Positions 46,572 to 59,180 of a DNA stretch of 64,000 nucleotides are shown here, piece after piece (within the stretch, counting starts at the first letter, position 1; each line of letters begins with the position of its first letter). The stretch comes from Membranipora membranacea (taxonomy: Eukaryota; Bryozoa; Gymnolaemata; Cheilostomatida; Membraniporidae). The stretch lies in NCBI GenBank assembly GCA_914767715.1, contig OU612068.1:33482001-33546000 (forward strand), in the 5' to 3' direction. A model generated the notes under the pieces. The model saw only the letters and a list, made by a program, of their open reading frames with translations, searched no databases and had not been told where the DNA came from. The position numbers were made by a program, and so were the translations under genes.

Positions 46572-49500
46572 TCACTTATCAGTTTCCATTACTGATTCCG
46601 TACAATCCATGTCATCGGTCCTAGATTGTGGGGGTGGAGAACCATTGGTATTCAACTGTTTATCTTTAGCTGTAAACTCATGAGTATATCTACAGTTATC
46701 TCCATAAGAGCAATCTCCAGTCCGACGTAAAGTGGCGCAATAATATTTCTTAGACTCTTCCTGTAACATTAAAAGTTCACTGACAATGCATTACATATAT
46801 ATATATATATTAACAGGTGCAATCCTCTCGTATAACATTTTAGTCATAAACTTGGTCAAGGGTATTGTGACTGCTACAAAAGGTATCTATTCTTCTCACT
46901 TTCTGCATCACAACCAAATTGATAAAATTCCTCGCTTGCTGAATTTTTCTACTGAGAGTGACAACTGCTTAGCCAAAACGTTTTGGTCATTACGGCATTT
47001 TAGAGATGTTAGATCATGAAGAAAATATCAATAGTATACTTCTATGTTACAAGGGAACTACTTCTTGGCACAATACATCATGGCATGTCCACGATTTGAG
47101 CTATTATTTACAGTTTGTTTCGAGACTGATAACAAGAGCGCAATTTGATGATTACTATGGCTATCATGTACCAAGCACAGAGCTTGTGTATCAAGCTAGT
47201 AAAGCATATCCGGATATCGATGACTACCTGTTGATTGATATCCGTTGGTAATTTATGACAAGAATTGTATGCATAATCAGGATATGACCAACTTGACAAT
47301 TATTAATGTGAACAAATATAATTCAAGACAACTATTTTTTGGCACAATATGACCTTTTGTTTTCCATGAATAATAATTGATAATGACATGCAATCATTAC
47401 TCTGGCAACAGAGTGATGCTGGTCATATGACTTCGATCATGGATGTATGGTATGGTTCACTAATTCCAAGTAGATATCAACTAATGTCATGTGAACTATT
47501 CGCCAGTTCAATCACTCTGATACAGCCGACACATAACATCAGAATTCAATATGAATGACTTATGCGAGATGTTACATAATTTTACTTCGATCTACCAGTA
47601 CCAGTAAAAGACAATTATGGAATCCTGCACTTTTCCACCTTAGTTTCAGGGTTGTCTCTCTTGGCTCTTTTTGCTGCCCTCTTGTTTTGATTTTGCTTCC
47701 TCTTCTCCATCTGGTCAGATGAATTGTTTGTACCTCGAGCTTTTGGTCCCCAGTCTTTCTTACCCTGCTGAAACCTGTAACAAAAGGGATTATGAGTGAT
47801 GTCCCTACGGAATAAGCATGTGCACTGAAAAATAAAGGAGGACGATGGCAGTGGAGGAAGTTTTGCCTGGTAAATAAAATATCATGAGTGGTCAGAGATA
47901 TCAACGTCAAGTCTGAACAAACAGGAAGTTATTGCTAATCTGTGTTCCTACTTCCCCGTCGAAATAAAGTGTTCAAAGCAGTTCTTTCATTATGTGCCTG
48001 CTGTAACACATGGACTTGGATGTGTTTACTAAGACGATATAAATGTGAAGTTGTCTGTGTCTAGAGATATTGCATATTATTACATATTACTGCAAGCTAA
48101 AAATTAGCATATACAATGTGATGTTAGGAGCTTACAGATCAGTGTCTAGTTTTAATGCGACTGGTCTGTCTCTTCATATCCAGCCCTGTGATATTTCATA
48201 AACTCTTACCTCAAAAGCCCAAGCTTCTTAGACTCAGGCTCAGCTTTATCATGTAGCTCAAAATTAGCTTCAAGTTTTGGTTCCACAGACAGTATGGCGT
48301 GGCAGGGGGTACCATCAATCATTCTCTTTTCGTTTACACCGTGAGTTTTAGTATAACATCTCAAAATGTCCTATAGAAGGTAATAAAAACCTAACCAATG
48401 TGTTTTGTGGGTGCTGTTCAGGTGATATGATGACTCAATTTGGCCGGTGAAAAAAGCAACATCACTGTTGATGATGTAGTTGAAAAAATTAGAGGGATGC
48501 ATTTACTATCTCTCTCCTCATTGGCACAATTGCAACCACTTAAAGCCAAGATCTAATGAGGAACTTGAACATGGAGTTTGCTGAAAATATCAGTACTGAT
48601 AGCAAGCGTATTTGGGAATCCAACACTTTTGATTCACTTAAACTGGTTGCAGTTGAAGATAGCAGCCTAGATATCATCTGAATGTTCCGGTTGTACAATT
48701 CATATTTGCAGCACCTATAACCTGACATACCCAGATAACAGACATTGGAGCATCAGTCTTGATAGAGTTGATGGCTGCATGTGACATTGACACTCTGTAT
48801 CCAGCGTGCAGTATGGCCGACCTGTAAAGTGGTTACATATATTTAGTGGAAGAAGACATCAAACATATTTGATGGTTAACAGTGCCAAAAAGTTTTGTTA
48901 TTCATCAACAGCGTTGAAGCCTGTGCCAAGTTTTTGTCACCATTTAATCAAACTCATTCCATTGGCACCAATCAACCTGAACTCCCCACTAGCTAATTGA
49001 TCCTGTCTAGTGATCACGATAAAAAACAGACAATGTTTAAGCATGTGTGCCAAATGTGTTTGAGTTTCTGCAAGCACATTGGTGTTGACAACAAGATACT
49101 AACTATATATTGTATCACCATACGATAGATAGGATATTCCGTCTAGGCAATGCATCTTTTTCGGAAGAGCTTGACCAAAATTAATAGACCTTCCTATCCA
49201 GTATGGCTTAAAGACTTTGTTTTAGGCTGCTCTTTTGTATCACATCTTATTCTCCATATTTTATTCTATCATGTGAGCGATTTTCAGCTTTAGAATCCAA
49301 ATATTGAGGAAGTTATGGCCTCTCAAACTTCCAAGGTGACGGCAATTTATCGGCAGTAAAAATCAGTCGGCAATCCCTAGGGTACGTCACAACCTAGTTG
49401 GTCCAAGTGGCGTGATGGTAGCGTCGTTGCCTATAGGTATGGGGACCCGGGTTCGATTCCCACCCAGGACTGAATTTTGATCATCGATTATTAGTGTATT

Positions 49501-51801
49501 AACTAATAACTCAAAATGTCTATGTCACATGTCTATGGTTGTGACATACCCCAGGGGAAACATCCGCTTATTCCCAATGCCGATTGAAGGCAATCAACCT
49601 GGAAGTTTGAGAGGCCATAACTTCCTCAATATTTGGATTCTAAAGCTGAAAATCGCTCACATGATAGAATAAAATATGGAGAATAAGATGTGATACAAAA
49701 GAGCAGCCTCAAACAAAGTCTTTAACAAGATTATCAAATCAAAAAAGCCATTACCTTGCTTAGAGAATTACATTTATGCACAGAGCGATCAACTCACTAC
49801 CAATAAAATTTCATCATGCTTGGAAAGTACAGTATTTATCAACATTCTCAAATGCCAGTACCCGATATAATGTAGGACCCTATTATTGATATGGCAGCCA
49901 CACGTAAACCCGCTGCAGTGGTTACCTGAATGGTAGAAATCCAGGGCACATTGAATGTATAACACCAGTGAGCCGATCAGGGATATAGTATAGTGGTACA
50001 TCTGGTAGTTCCTCAGATACTAGTGACATCATACCGATAATCCGCTTAGCTGTACCAAACTTCTCCTCATCTCTCCTCGCTCTCCTTATCACAGCATCAA
50101 CAAAACTCGTATCGTGTAAAGGTGCTGACCATAGCGGACCAGCTACAACAAATCAAAGAATGCACTCGCTCAATGCAAAAATATATTGAATCGATTGATA
50201 TCATACAAGATTTCTCTAGCCTCGAAATCACAAAAAATTCTTTTAGAAGTTACTTGCCCTCCACAAATCTATGGACAACTCCGGTTTATTGAAGCAATTT
50301 GTCAGGTTTTGAGCCATTCTATGTTGAGAAGCCCTTGTGACTTACCAATGTGATGTGTTTGATTACAATGCTGACACAGCTTGTCCACCACAGGGCCCTG
50401 GGAGAATGTAAACTTCTTATGTACTTGTCCAGTCGAGGAGACAGTTTCAACAATCCTGCCTGAAATTTCAGGGCAAATGTATATTAAAAAATATTTGGTT
50501 ACTTCTCAAAATTACTACTTTAGTCCGACCAAAAACATTAATTTAAAAAATAGACTCTTAGAGGTTAGCAATCAGTCAATCATTTTGTGTTAATGAAAAT
50601 ATAATCAGGAGATGTAAACTACTTATTTTTATGATACTTGCTCAACTTTACCTAGAGGTTGAAGATGGTAAGCTCCACAGCCGGTACACTCATATAACAT
50701 TGCAGATTTACTGACAGACTCTTTGACTTTCTGAGGTCCACTATATACCCTGACAAACACTCGACAGTAGAAGTCTACACTCACCGACACCAAGGGCACA
50801 ATGTACTTAGCATATCTGTTGGCATATGAGTCTATTGTTCTGAGCACAATTCTCAGTGCCATCTCATGACAAGCATTACTTTTTATGGACATTGCTCCAT
50901 AAGCTGCAAAACATTTCTCACTAGAGTTGCCACAGAGAATCGCCATATCTGTACATGTAATACAGAGCAGACCTCCATCTTTTATAGCTTGAAGAGCACC
51001 GTCCAAAAACTTTGTCGGACCTCCGTAAGGATCTAGATCGATGACATCAAACATCTCTGAGAAGTCTCTACTGGCTTTGTACATGAGCATTGCAGCATCA
51101 TCACATGAAGCTGTCATGAGGTGAGCCACATCGTTGAGTTTGATATTTTGCTCCATGGTAGATACAGCCTCACGACTGAAATCATTACCGATCACCTGTC
51201 TGACTCCTGGGATCTCCTTACAGAACCTGACAGAGCGAAGACCAGAGGCTGCCAGCCCTTCTAGTATCCTCAGTCCATCCTCATAATAAACACCCGCTGA
51301 CCGGTCATCAGGCTCATAACTAGTCTTCACTTCTATTTTATCTTCGGATAGCTGAGCTTTTTCAACCTCATCTCCATTATCAGCTACTGATAAAATGAAT
51401 AAAATCAACATTATAGTGATGTAGACATGATGCAGACGAAGTTTATGTCAATTCATCTAAGACTGACATCTGCAGTCGCTCTGAGACATGTAACCGTTTA
51501 TGGGGCTTATCTCAGTAGGAAATCTTATATTAATAAATTCGACGCTATCTTACCCTTGTTATTGTCTCCATTAGTACCTTTGTTCCGTAAACGAGCCTCT
51601 TTCTTCTTCTGTTTTTCTGCTCTCTCTGCCCTCAATATTTTACCATACTCGCTGATAACATTGATGGTGATATCTCTATTGAACTCCTGCACAGGGTTAT
51701 AGAATACACCCTGAGGAAGAAGAGCTTTGGCTTGGCCTTCAACAATAGGGTCGGACATATTGCTACTGACCTCTGAGCTCATCTTTTGCTTTACGGTACT
51801 C
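46572..51801 (-). CDS. TRMT1: tRNA (guanine26-N2)-dimethyltransferase TRMT1 (complete)
   Basis: Eight exons in transcript order: 51554-51801 (ATG at 51780-51782), 50652-51386, 50346-50459, 49926-50142, 48731-48821, 48210-48370, 47639-47774, 46572-46760 (TGA). All phases match, giving 623 residues, near the usual length. The enzyme uses S-adenosylmethionine to put two methyl groups on G26 of tRNAs. Visible signatures: [12 protein letters not shown] near the N terminus, [13 protein letters not shown] (SAM-binding), [18 protein letters not shown] (catalytic motif), YGAMSIKS with [18 protein letters not shown], a four-Cys site (CTGCGAYH and CQHCNQTHH), [28 protein letters not shown] Lys/Arg-rich segment follows, then a CCCH finger (C-x8-C-x5-C-x3-H) in the last exon. 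The family acts in nucleus and mitochondria. The first coding exon starts just after an acceptor, so a further 5' exon adding a mitochondrial leader is possible. AATAAA (minus) at 46140-46145. Confidence 0.96.
49208..49725. mobile_element. 518-bp inverted-repeat element enclosing a tRNA-like sequence
   Basis: Arms of 125 bp (49208-49332 and 49601-49725) are almost perfect inverted copies, beginning TTAAAGACTTTGTTT and ending with a mirrored AAACAAAGTCTTTAA. The middle 268 bp holds a tRNA-like stretch at 49401-49470. No transposase. It sits in the intron between TRMT1 exons 48731-48821 and 49926-50142. Confidence 0.85.
49401..49470 (+). other. tRNA-like sequence inside the inverted-repeat element
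   Basis: Starts GTCC and ends GGAC (matching acceptor ends). It has an A-box-like GTGGCGTGATGGTAGCG and a strong B box GGGTTCGATTCCC at 49450-49462. The acceptor stem has two mismatches and the anticodon arm does not fold cleanly, so it is probably a tRNA-derived pol III promoter head and not a working tRNA. Confidence 0.55.
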
Positions 51802-54307
51802 CTAATAAGAGACACATAGTTATGTAATAAATTTGTACATTAGCCAATAGAGTAAAGCCGAATATTGATGAAACTGCATTCCTGGAGATGAAGGCTGTAT
51901 TGAACAAGTGTCTGAGTACTTAAGTGCAGGTGGTTGAGCAGAGAGACAAGACAAACCCATCTAGATTGATGGGCTAGTAACAACGAGTGTGAGCCCCCTA
52001 AGCCCATCCAGTTTTACTATCGCAGCTTGGTGGTGGCATCAGTAATTATATTACAAACCCGTATGGATGGGTTTAAAACAGTTATGCTATACTATATGTA
52101 ATACTATGAAGAAGACATCTAGGCATTTAGGCATTAAAGGGCTTGATATGTGGTTAAATCTTATATCAAACCCGTCTGGAGTGGTTTGCTATAGAAACCC
52201 CTGCACATGGGTGTAATGCACATGTAATGCCATTTTTAACCTATCTGGATTGGCTTCTGATAATTAAATATTCAGCTACCAACACCCTATGGTAGAACCC
52301 TATTCAAACACCATCAAATTTCAACAGCCGCATTTTGTCACATCATTGATGGATTGATGTGCAATCAAAAGTGACCTTAATGGGGTTGTGTTTTTCGGAG
52401 TAATCTCCCTTGATTATTTACAGATGAGACCATACTTTTGCAAAGTTTTATATAAGCCATAAAGGAAGCAGATGAGACCTTTTGCTGTAAAAACTCCTCG
52501 GTTTCTGCTAACTACAATTGATATTTTTATTCGGTAATCCAAAAATCTTACCTATATGCTGAAATAAAAAAGTATCGGAAAATCTTAATTTTTAATACAA
52601 TTAAAATTAAATAATAATACATTGAATTATAAAAACCTGATCAATCACAATGAAATTCAGTGTCAGGAAGTATGGTGTCATGAAATATACAGCTAAATTT
52701 GTTTTGCAATATAAATCCATATATATATATTAAGTTATTGTATTAAATATAGAATTGTTTTGTATTACAATAACATAAAATATATATATGTTATTCTGAA
52801 TTTTCTTTCTGCAATCAATATTTTCAGGTTGGATTTATATAATATTCAAAATTCAAAGCTGGAATATTAGTATTTCTCTTTATTTCAATGATATATTTAT
52901 TATATTATATAATATAATAAATATCAAATTAAATTCGAAGTCAATTTTTGTCTCATAAAGTGGGTCAGCATAATCCGCCTATGAAATCAAGGAGTTTGAA
53001 AAAGGAGTGGAAACGGCCTCTCATTTCAAATTGTTGTTTGTCTCCACTGGTAATTGTCCTCTCTTTATCAGCAAAGGTTTTCCATGACCACAGCCAATCA
53101 GAGTCGACATCAAATTAAATCAAAGAAGTACAACTTGAGTTGCTGTAATAATTTTGATGAACTGTCCAATCAGCAAGAGCATAGTTGTGGAATCCCATTT
53201 ATCAAGATGGGCTCTACCGCAAATTTCCTAAAGTGTTTGAACCTCTTGAAAAGAAATTAAACTAAGTAGCAGAGAGATATAGATAGCACTCAGTTATAGT
53301 CCATGTTTCAAACTAAAGTCTAGTTTTACCTGGGACTCCAAAGCCCTCTGCTACCCATATGAGAAGGGAAAGTTCAAATGCAGACATGGCCATAAATTTG
53401 CCTCATAATTTGGTAATCAATGGCGGTTTTCATCAGTTAAACGTGGTATGTTATGCCTCCCTTTGTCACTTAGGTGTTAGAAAGGGCTTATTTAAGTACT
53501 TTCACTACTTTTATCTGGTCTAAGTTCCTCACATGGCTTTTAAATGGTGAATGAATGATTTATTTTCAGTCTCTCTATCCCCCATCAAACATTTGCATTG
53601 GAACTATAATTCAATACCCTGCAAAAGTGGTTACTATTATTACTATCTACACTTGTGGGGATTTACATCATGATATATTGTCTCTGGGTGTCTGAATATA
53701 CCATAGAGTAAACATGTCAAATATTTTAATAATTTTCAACTGGAGACAGACATATAAAAAGACTGAGGACTTAAATGAATTTTAATGGAGGGACCATATT
53801 AGTACAACCCTTGGAAACAGCCTTGTTAAGTCACAGGCTACATTTCGTTTCCACTCCCTCTCTGTACCTCCCTGATGAAATTGCCCTCATTTTGTTTCTA
53901 TCTTAATTTCCCTGGCTGCCAGACCAAAAAGTGTGATCTGCTCCAATGATAGCTTATATAAAAAAGTGCCAATTTATGGTCTCATCTGTTCAGCGCCCCC
54001 TGTAATAAGGGACAACTCCTGACACAACCCCATTAAGTTTCAACCAGTCCACATCTATGGAGCTCATGTCAGAATGTTTATGGCCCATTCGGATGACCAC
54101 CACATCTTAGATGGTCATATCCGGTATGTTTAGCAGCATTAAAACACTTTGATGAAGATGAGCTGGTATAGTAGTTTAAACATACAATCACAGGTCTACT
54201 CCAAAACATGGGTCTTGGCAATGTTTGACTGCCCCCCCCCCCCCTGAGTTGTTCAAAGACCCAGGTGTTATAGTAGACCTGGCCATACATTGTACTATGA
54301 TCATTAC
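51802..54307. other. Intergenic region upstream of TRMT1
   Basis: Presumably holds the TRMT1 promoter and any noncoding first exon. I see no coding exon. A very AT-rich part at about 52560-52930 contains imperfect ATATAT palindromes. Confidence 0.5.
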
Positions 54308-54514
54308 TGTAGTGCAAGGTATAATAGACTGCAGGTAGTAAATAGGGAAAGACAGATAAGACTGCTGCATAAGAACTCAGGCTACATCCGGGAATGCGGA
54401 GGAAAAAGGGATTAATAATCACGCTGGCTTAGAGAGAAGAGAATGATAGAAGACAAAGGAGTTGTACCAATACTGGACACCTCAGCATATCTCATGTAAG
54501 TTGAATACACTACA
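54308..54514 (+). repeat. 5' LTR
   Basis: Begins TGTAGTGCAAGG and ends GAATACACTACA. Outer ends form the short inverted repeat TGTAGTG / CACTACA. Direct copy of 58971-59180. Confidence 0.95.
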
Positions 54515-54532
54515 TGGTGTCAGGAGTAAACT
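54515..54532 (+). other. Primer binding site, tRNA-Leu type
   Basis: TGGTGTCAGGAGTAAACT starts directly after the LTR. TGGTGTCAG complements the CTGACACCA end of leucine tRNAs, the primer used by many Ty3/gypsy elements. The match weakens past about 12 bases. Confidence 0.8.
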
Positions 54533-54641
54533 AGAGAGTATTAGTGAAGGTTTTGATCTAATGAGTGGCAGAGGAGGCCATATTTGAGAGAGAGGAATAG
54601 TTTTTCTTTAATCAATAACCGACATTTATCACATTACAAAC

Positions 54642-55625
54642 ATGAACAATAAATTTGGAAGGAGTGTTAAGACTCCAGTGTTTAGCATGGAGAATGGTGC
54701 TGAGTTGGAATGTTGGAGGAAGTTTATCAGACGTTTTGAAATAGCTGTGATTGGTGCAGGGTTGAGATACAAGGACAGTGGTGGAATTAGGTCCAGGAGA
54801 AAGGCAGAAGATAGTCAAGTAGAGAAGTTTGAAATAGAGCAGAGAAAAGCGGCATTACTGCTAGATAGCATGGGGGAGTATGGTATGAACATCTTTGAGA
54901 CATGGGATGGTGATGTGGATGCCATGCAATATGAGCAACTGAAAGTGGCGTTTGACAACCATTTTGCAAGCAGGGAAAACATAGTTGCGACCAGACACAG
55001 GTTCTTGTGCATGGAGCAGAGGAGAGATGAGAGATTAGACAAGTATATAGAAAGGGTAGAAAGGAGTGGCAGTACATGCAGATGGGGCGGATTGGAAGAA
55101 GAGATGAACACCCTCATTGTTATCAAAGGAATGCATGTAGATAAGATAATAGGTGATCTGCTGTAGAAAAAGGAGTTAACTTTAGACAAGGTGAAAAACA
55201 TGTGCAGTAGATATGAATCAGCCCAGGCTGCAGCCAAAATTATCAAGTCAGGAGAATCTAAGCCTGTTTCAGAAGTTGACCTAGTTGAAGTTAGTCAGGA
55301 GAACTCAACAGTTGGTAAAGAGCAAGCAGATATAGACAGGGTTGGAGCAAGTAATTTTAGTTCAGGATTTAGAGATCGTGGAGGTAGCAGAGGCCGGGGT
55401 TGTTGGACATGCGGACGCTACGGGGGTCATGATTACAGATCTTGTGCGGAGAAGGTGAGGAATGAGAAAGGAGAAAAGAGTGGTCAAAGGGAGGCCCGAA
55501 AATGTTACGTGTGTGGAGAGCCTTCGCACATAGCTAAATTCTGTCCGAACAAGTTTGCAGGCAGAGAAACAGGAAAAGGGGAGATAAATGCTGTAGCAGG
55601 ATACTCCAGCGATGAATCGTTATGA
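54642..55625 (+). pseudogene. Retrotransposon gag, with internal stop
   Basis: Frame opens at ATG 54642 and runs to TGA at 55623-55625, interrupted by TAG at 55164-55166; the same frame resumes at once. The first part is a capsid-like helical region with ENIVATRHRFLCMEQRRDE and LDKYIERVE. The second part ends in an Arg/Gly-rich stretch and two zinc knuckles, CWTCGRYGGHDYRSC and CYVCGEPSHIAKFC. The second fits C-x2-C-x4-H-x4-C; the first fits the same spacing with H at the right place. It would form the particle and bind the element's RNA. The stop truncates the product before the knuckles. Confidence 0.85.
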
Positions 55626-58600
55626 CTAGGAAGGAAGAAAGACAATGAATTTGAAATCAAGCTGAGATCTTCTAAGAAGATGGTTAAATTCATTGTGGAT
55701 ACTGGAGCGGATGTGACAGTTATCAACAAGGAGACGGCGCAGAGGCTAGGATTAGATATGCGCCCGACTCGACGTGATTTTAGAGGAGCAGATGGGAGTA
55801 AATTAGAGATTCACTTCAAGGCTTACCTTCCCCTTATCTCTGTATGGGGTCAGGAAGTAAGAGGTAAAGCGTACATCCTAGAAGGGGCACGTAACAATTT
55901 ATTAGGAAAGCCAGAGATTCGGAAGTTCAAATTGGTGAAGACAATAAGGAGCATTAGCGAGGAGGTAGAGTTGAAACATCCCAAGTTATTCGGTAAATTG
56001 GGAGTATTGCCTGATGTGTTCAAGATAAAAATCAAGGAGGGCGCAAATCCGTTGTGCCTGAACGTCCCACGAAGATTACCTATAGGATTGAGAAAGGCCA
56101 CAAAGGATGAGTTAGAAAGGAGGGAGGAGTTGGGTGTTATAGAGAAGGTAGAGAAGCCAACTTCTTGGTGTTCTGGCATGGTGGTAGCACCTAAATCTAA
56201 TGGAAAGGTCAGAATATGCGTTGATCTGACCCAACTGAATAAGAGTGTGATGAGGGAGACATATCCATTACCCCATCTGGAAGACACCCTTGCATCGTTA
56301 GAAGGCAGTCGATACTTTAGCAAGATGGATGCAAACTCAGGATTCTGACAGATTGATTTGGCGGAGGAGTCACGAGAGTATACCACTTTTATAACACCTT
56401 TTGGTCATTATCAATACCTGAAAATGCCGTTTGGAATTTCGGCTGCACCGGAATTTTTTCAAAGGCAAATGAACAAAATATTAGAGGGACTAACAGGAGT
56501 GGTGTGTATGATGGACGACATTTTGGTTGTTGGAAAGAGCAAGGAGGAGCATGATGCAAGATTAGCGGAAGTTCTGAAGAAAGTTGAAGAAGCGGGGATG
56601 ACATTAAACAAAGAGAAGTGTGTATTCGGAGTTCAGGAAGTGAAATTCCTGGGGCACATACTGACTAAGAAAGGTACAGGGGTTGACCCGGAGAAGGAGA
56701 GGGCCATCCGCGAGATGCCGGCACCGACTGATAGGAAGGGCTTGCAGAGATTTTTAGCTATGGTGAACTACTTGGGTAGATTCAGCCCTCTCATATCAGA
56801 AGTAGAGGTGCCTCTGAGAGAATTAGACAGGAAAAAGAATGATTGGATATGGCTAGAGATACATCAGAGGAGTTTTGATAAGGTTAAGGAGCTGATTACA
56901 TCTTCTTCGTTGTTGGCTTTGTTTGACTACAATAAAAGTCACAAGGTAACAGCTGACGCAAGTTGTCACTCTCTGGGGGCAGCGCTGTTACAGAATCAGG
57001 GAGATGGAGAATGGAAACCAGTGGCTTACGCCTCTAGGAAGCTCACAGATGCTGAAAAGAGATATGGTCAAATTGAGAAGGAAGCCCTGGCGATCACATG
57101 GGCATGTGAAAAATTCGACTTTTATCTAGTTGGAAGACATTTTGAAGTAGAGACAGACCACAAGCCATTGATTCCTCTGCTTGGGTCTAAGGATTTGTCA
57201 GAGTTGCCGCTGAGGATTCAACGATTTAAGATGAGACTTATGAGATACGACTATAAAATTTTCCATACACCTGGGAGTAAAATGTTTATTGCTGATTTAC
57301 TCTCAAGGCCACCGACCGAACAAGAAGTAGCTAGGATAGCAAGGGTGGAAATGCACATTAGGACTTTGATATCTGCGGAAGGAGATGCGTTGGTGGAAGA
57401 GATAAAGAGACATGCCAAAGTAGATGACGATTATCAGGTGATTTTGAAGGCTATGAAAGAGGGGTGGCCAAGAACAGTAAAGGGAGAGCTGAAGAAGGTG
57501 AAGGGCAACATGGATCTTCTGAGTGAGAAAGACGGCCTAATTGTGATGAACTCCAGACTGTACATTCCTACAGCAATGCGCGAGAACATGCTGCTGCGCT
57601 TACATTCCGGTCACCAGGGTATGGTCAAAACGTATCGCAGGAGTCAAGACTCGGTGTGGTGGCCGTCTATAAGAAAGGAGATCATTGAGATGGTAGAAGA
57701 ATGCCCGAAATGTATTAAATTTAGACATATGAGGAATCTTCCATTACACCAAACGGAGCTGCCAGAAGCTCCGTGGAGTCATGTAGCTTCGGATTTGTTT
57801 GAGTTTAGAGGGAAGGTTTATGCTTTGTTTGTTGACTACTACTCCCGGTGGATTGAAGTTGTAGGGATGAGTGGACAAACAGGGGCGGAATTGGCCAAGA
57901 AGTTCAGACCAGTTATTGCGAGGTATGGAGCCCCAGATAGGATAAGGACGGATAATGGCCCTTGTTATGTTTCTAAAGAGTGGAGAGATCTGATGGAAGA
58001 ATACAGCGTGATCCATGTTACTAGTAGCCCACATCATCATGAGGCTAACGGTCTGGCAGAGAGGAGCGTGGAGACTATTAAAGGACTTTCGAATAAGGAA
58101 GAAGATAAGAATAAGGCCCTGATGGCATATCGTACCACCCCACTAGAGAGCAGCTGCAGACCAGACGAGCTTCTATTAGGCAGGAGAATGCGGAACAAAT
58201 TACCTATCCAGCATCAGAAGGCATGTGATACTGAGGGATTTAGAAAACGAGACACTACTTTAAAGGAGAGACAGAAGAGGAACTTTGACAAATCGAGGAG
58301 AGCTTCAGATTTCGCAGATTTACAAGAGGGTCAGACAGTATGGGTTAAAATTAGTCACGCAGACAAAGGCAAGAGAGGCATTGTGAAATACAAGGCCGAA
58401 GAGCCCGATAGCTATTGGATTGAGACATACAAAAGACTTGTGAGAAGGACTAGGAAACATTTACGAATATTGCCGAAGGATGACATAGAAGGTGGTGAGG
58501 AGAGTCCAGCAGATGAGGACGACAACCGAGATCAAGGGAGAATAGAGACAGAACGAAACATCCAGCCAAGTGCCCCTAGGCCACCAAGTACAAGAAACGC

Positions 58601-58640
58601 TAAGAAGGTCAAAAACCCTGATTATGTGTGGTACTAGAAT
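55626..58640 (+). pseudogene. Retrotransposon pol (protease, RT, RNase H, integrase), interrupted
   Basis: Continues in the gag frame after TGA 55623-55625, with a second TGA at 56346-56348, and ends at TAG 58635-58637. Protease has FIVDTGADVTVI (aspartic active site). Reverse transcriptase has MVVAPKSNGKVRICVDL, YFSKMDANSGF and CMMDDILVVG. RNase H has TADASCHSLGAALL, YASRKLTDAEKRYGQIEKEA and TDHKPL. Integrase has an H-H-C-C zinc site (HSGHQG, ECPKC) and D, D, E in SDLFEF, RTDNGPC and EANGLAE. The stop at 56346 falls inside the RT core, directly after DANSGF, where the family keeps a tryptophan. Codons are otherwise intact, so damage is slight and recent. Confidence 0.93.
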
Positions 58641-58734
58641 CATTTGCGATGAGAGGGAGGAATAGCAGAAGGAGTATTAGACAGGAATGGAATAGATAGT
58701 AAGGGAACAGGTCAGTTAGGGACCTGAGAGAGAG

Positions 58735-58822
58735 TGGGTAGTATTAGCCAGGAAGGAAAGAAGAGTGCGTAGTATTAGCCAGGAAGGATAAAAGAGTGCA
58801 TAGTATTAGCCAGGAAGGATAT
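58735..58822 (+). repeat. Short tandem repeat in the retrotransposon 3' untranslated part
   Basis: Three copies of a 30-odd-base unit with GTATTAGCCAGGAAGGA and AAGAGTGC. Lies between pol and the polypurine tract. Confidence 0.85.
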
Positions 58823-58954
58823 ACAAGTAAGAAGAATACTAGAATCAAGGTCTAAGGGATATTAGATAGGAACACTTATACACTATATAGATTTCTACTA
58901 CCAGGACTTCGGTATCGGTTATATTACCCACAACAAGGACTATCAATAACAATA

Positions 58955-58970
58955 TAGAAAGAGAGGAGGA
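58955..58970 (+). other. Polypurine tract
   Basis: AGAAAGAGAGGAGGA-type purine run immediately before the TG of the 3' LTR; it would prime plus-strand synthesis. Confidence 0.8.
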
Positions 58971-59180
58971 TGTAGTGCAAGGTATAATAGACTGCAGGTA
59001 GTAAATAGGGAAAGACAGATAAGAGTGCTGCATAAGAACTCAGGCTACATCCGAGATTGCGGAGGAAAGAGGGATTAATAATCACGCTGGCTTAGAGAGG
59101 AGAAGAGAATGAGAGAAGACAAAGGAGTTGTACCAATACTGGACACCTCAGCATATCTCATGTAAGTTGAATACACTACA
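58971..59180 (+). repeat. 3' LTR
   Basis: Direct copy of 54308-54514 with about five substitutions and a 3-bp insertion. Followed by the target duplication ATTAC. Confidence 0.95.

Larger units (their letters stand above)
54308..59180 (+). mobile_element. Full-length Ty3/gypsy LTR retrotransposon
   Basis: 4.87-kb element with 5' LTR 54308-54514 (207 bp) and 3' LTR 58971-59180 (210 bp), both TG...CA. It is flanked by the 5-bp duplication ATTAC (54303-54307 and 59181-59185). A primer binding site follows the 5' LTR directly and a polypurine tract precedes the 3' LTR. Gag, protease, reverse transcriptase, RNase H and integrase lie in one reading frame, integrase last, which is the Ty3/gypsy order. 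Three in-frame stop codons interrupt the frame (55164, 55623, 56346). The LTRs differ by about five substitutions and a 3-bp indel, so insertion was fairly recent. It sits between divergent TRMT1 and MDP1. No envelope gene. Confidence 0.95.

Noticed and set aside
49401-49470. Functional tRNA gene
   Set aside because: Acceptor stem mismatches and no clean anticodon arm; better read as tRNA-derived part of a repeat.
54787-56604. Minus-strand open frames of 70-178 codons within the retrotransposon
   Set aside because: Antisense shadows of gag and pol; no independent homology or signals.
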